This document shows positions 5,716 through 6,704 of a stretch of 6,704 nucleotides of DNA, piece by piece. The stretch comes from Frankiales bacterium. GTDB taxonomy: Bacteria > Actinomycetota > Actinomycetes > Mycobacteriales > SCTD01. The stretch lies in contig JAODNF010000399.1 in the NCBI GenBank assembly GCA_025464915.1, forward strand, positions 1 to 6,704, written 5' to 3'. The notes beneath the pieces are model-generated. The model was given only the letters and a program-made list of their open reading frames with translations. It did not search any database and was not told where the DNA came from. The position numbers were made by a program, and so were the translations under genes. Numbering within the stretch: position 1 is the stretch's first letter; each line of letters begins with the position of its first letter.

Positions 5716-6704
5716 CCCAGAGGATGAGTACCCCGGGGGGACCGACCGGACTGCGACGGCTTGGCATCGTCGCCGTCTCTGTTGCCCTGTCCGGCGCCGG
5801 CATCGCGCTGACGGCTTTCGCGGCCAATCGTTGGACGCCCGGCCACCTCCCGCTGAACGTGCCGTGGTGGGCGCTGCTCGTCGTCTACGCCATCGCTCTG
5901 CAGCGCCCGCTGGCGTATGAGCTCAACCACGAGTCTCGATTCACGACGTTCACGCACCTGCCCATGGCCGTCGGGCTTGTTTTCGTGGCTCCGTGGTGGC
6001 ACTTCGGGGCTCGGGTCGGCGCGAGCGTGCTCGATGTCGCGAAGCGGCGTCAACCGCCGGTCAAGGCGACGTACAACGTCGCCCTTGCGGCCGCAGAGAT
6101 CGGCATCTCGTCGGCGATCATGGCCGCGCTGACGTCTTCGTCGCAGCCGCGCCCCGCCCTGTGGGGTGCCCTGCTCCTTGCCATGACCGTCCTTGACGTG
6201 GTCGCGTCGCTGGCCCTGACCTGCGTCTTCGCACTGGTAGGCGTACCGCGCGGGGTCTCCGAGGTTGTCCGTGGCACGACGACCGACATTGCGACGACCC
6301 TCGTCTTCACAAGCCTCGGGATCCTGGCCGTGGCGGCCGCATGGACCGATGCCGCCACGCTGGCCATCATCGGCGTGCTCGCCCTCTGTCTCGGCCTCGG
6401 CTACCAGCGCAACCGCCGCACGTCCGAGGAAGCCCAGCACGCTTCCGACATCGCTCAGTTCCTCAAGGGCCTGGGCCCCTTGGATCTGAGCGCCGACACA
6501 GGCGCGGACGTCCTCGAGCACGTCCGCGTGCTGCTGCACGCCTGCGAGCTCGAACTCGCGGTTCGGACCGGAGACGTGTGGCGAGCCTTCCTCACCTCCG
6601 ACTCATCTGGGTCGGTCGCGGCTGTGAAGCTGAACGCTCCCCCCATGGTGAGCGCTGGCGTGGGCGCCGTTCTCGGCGACGATGACCGCATCGTCACGCC
6701 GCTC
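5712..6704 (+). CDS. Membrane sensor protein, N-terminal part (GGDEF/EAL-type candidate), runs off right edge
   Basis: An open frame of 331 codons starts at ATG 5712 and shows no stop to the window end. The N-terminus holds six or seven hydrophobic segments, near residues 16-38, 46-63, 80-106, 120-140, 148-178, 190-210 and 214-230. After this come a charged stretch, YQRNRRTSEEAQHASD, and a soluble region (about 245-331) with an alpha/beta pattern that could be a GAF-like domain. The membrane part has the features HLPMAVGLVF and KRRQPPVKATYNVAL. It resembles the sensor region of actinobacterial proteins that carry GGDEF and EAL domains for cyclic di-GMP turnover. Those catalytic domains would lie beyond the window, so this role is inference; a histidine kinase or other signalling output is possible. 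ATG 5712 overlaps the MFS stop as ATGA. A second ATG at 5724 is an alternative. A long open frame on the opposite strand has no protein-like features. Confidence 0.75.
   Translation, partial: MTQRMSTPGGPTGLRRLGIVAVSVALSGAGIALTAFAANRWTPGHLPLNVPWWALLVVYAIALQRPLAYELNHESRFTTFTHLPMAVGLVFVAPWWHFGARVGASVLDVAKRRQPPVKATYNVALAAAEIGISSAIMAALTSSSQPRPALWGALLLAMTVLDVVASLALTCVFALVGVPRGVSEVVRGTTTDIATTLVFTSLGILAVAAAWTDAATLAIIGVLALCLGLGYQRNRRTSEEAQHASDIAQFLKGLGPLDLSADTGADVLEHVRVLLHACELELAVRTGDVWRAFLTSDSSGSVAAVKLNAPPMVSAGVGAVLGDDDRIVTPL

Noticed and set aside
5688..6539. 283-codon minus-strand frame opposite the membrane sensor
   Set aside because: The predicted protein is highly charged (Arg, Asp, His, Gln, Gly) and low in structure. 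The plus frame has regular membrane helices and an ATGA coupling.

Overview
This window reads as chromosomal DNA of a high-GC actinobacterium. G/C-ending codons dominate all genes, GTG starts are common, and at least three genes look leaderless, with a TANNNT -10 element six or seven bases before a GTG start. The protein families also fit: an actinobacterial-type Bax inhibitor-1/YccA protein, a Thr/Pro-linked lipoprotein PQQ sugar dehydrogenase, and a secreted M1-like peptidase. I cannot name the genus.

Layout. Positions 1-323 hold the 5' part of a minus-strand hypothetical gene that runs off the left edge. Only 23 bp (324-346) separate it from a plus-strand conserved hypothetical gene (347-937). 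That gap carries two back-to-back -10 elements that share a TA. A secreted gluzincin aminopeptidase-like gene (947-2383, plus) follows, and its -10 element begins with the stop codon of the gene before it. It converges on a minus-strand PQQ-dependent sugar dehydrogenase lipoprotein (2370-3617), and the two 3' ends overlap by 14 bp. That lipoprotein gene lies downstream of, and overlaps by 88 nt, a Bax1-I/YccA membrane protein gene (3530-4276, minus). Just upstream on the same strand is a 75-nt tRNA gene (4324-4398). From 4495 rightwards, on the plus strand, an MFS exporter (4495-5715) overlaps by four bases (ATGA) the start of a membrane sensor gene (5712 to the right edge). The sensor resembles the N-terminal part of actinobacterial GGDEF/EAL proteins.

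Working together. The minus-strand tRNA, Bax1-I and sugar dehydrogenase genes may form one transcription unit. The MFS and sensor genes are clearly coupled in translation. The M1-like enzyme and the sugar dehydrogenase both appear to act outside the membrane, but nothing ties them to one pathway.

The most unusual element is the tRNA. Its anticodon is UAA (reads the leucine codon UUA), yet it has a short, class I variable region instead of the long arm of normal bacterial tRNA-Leu, and its D arm is weak. I saw no in-frame TTA codon in any gene called here. I found no CRISPR array, insertion sequence, integrase, rRNA or convincing intrinsic terminator.
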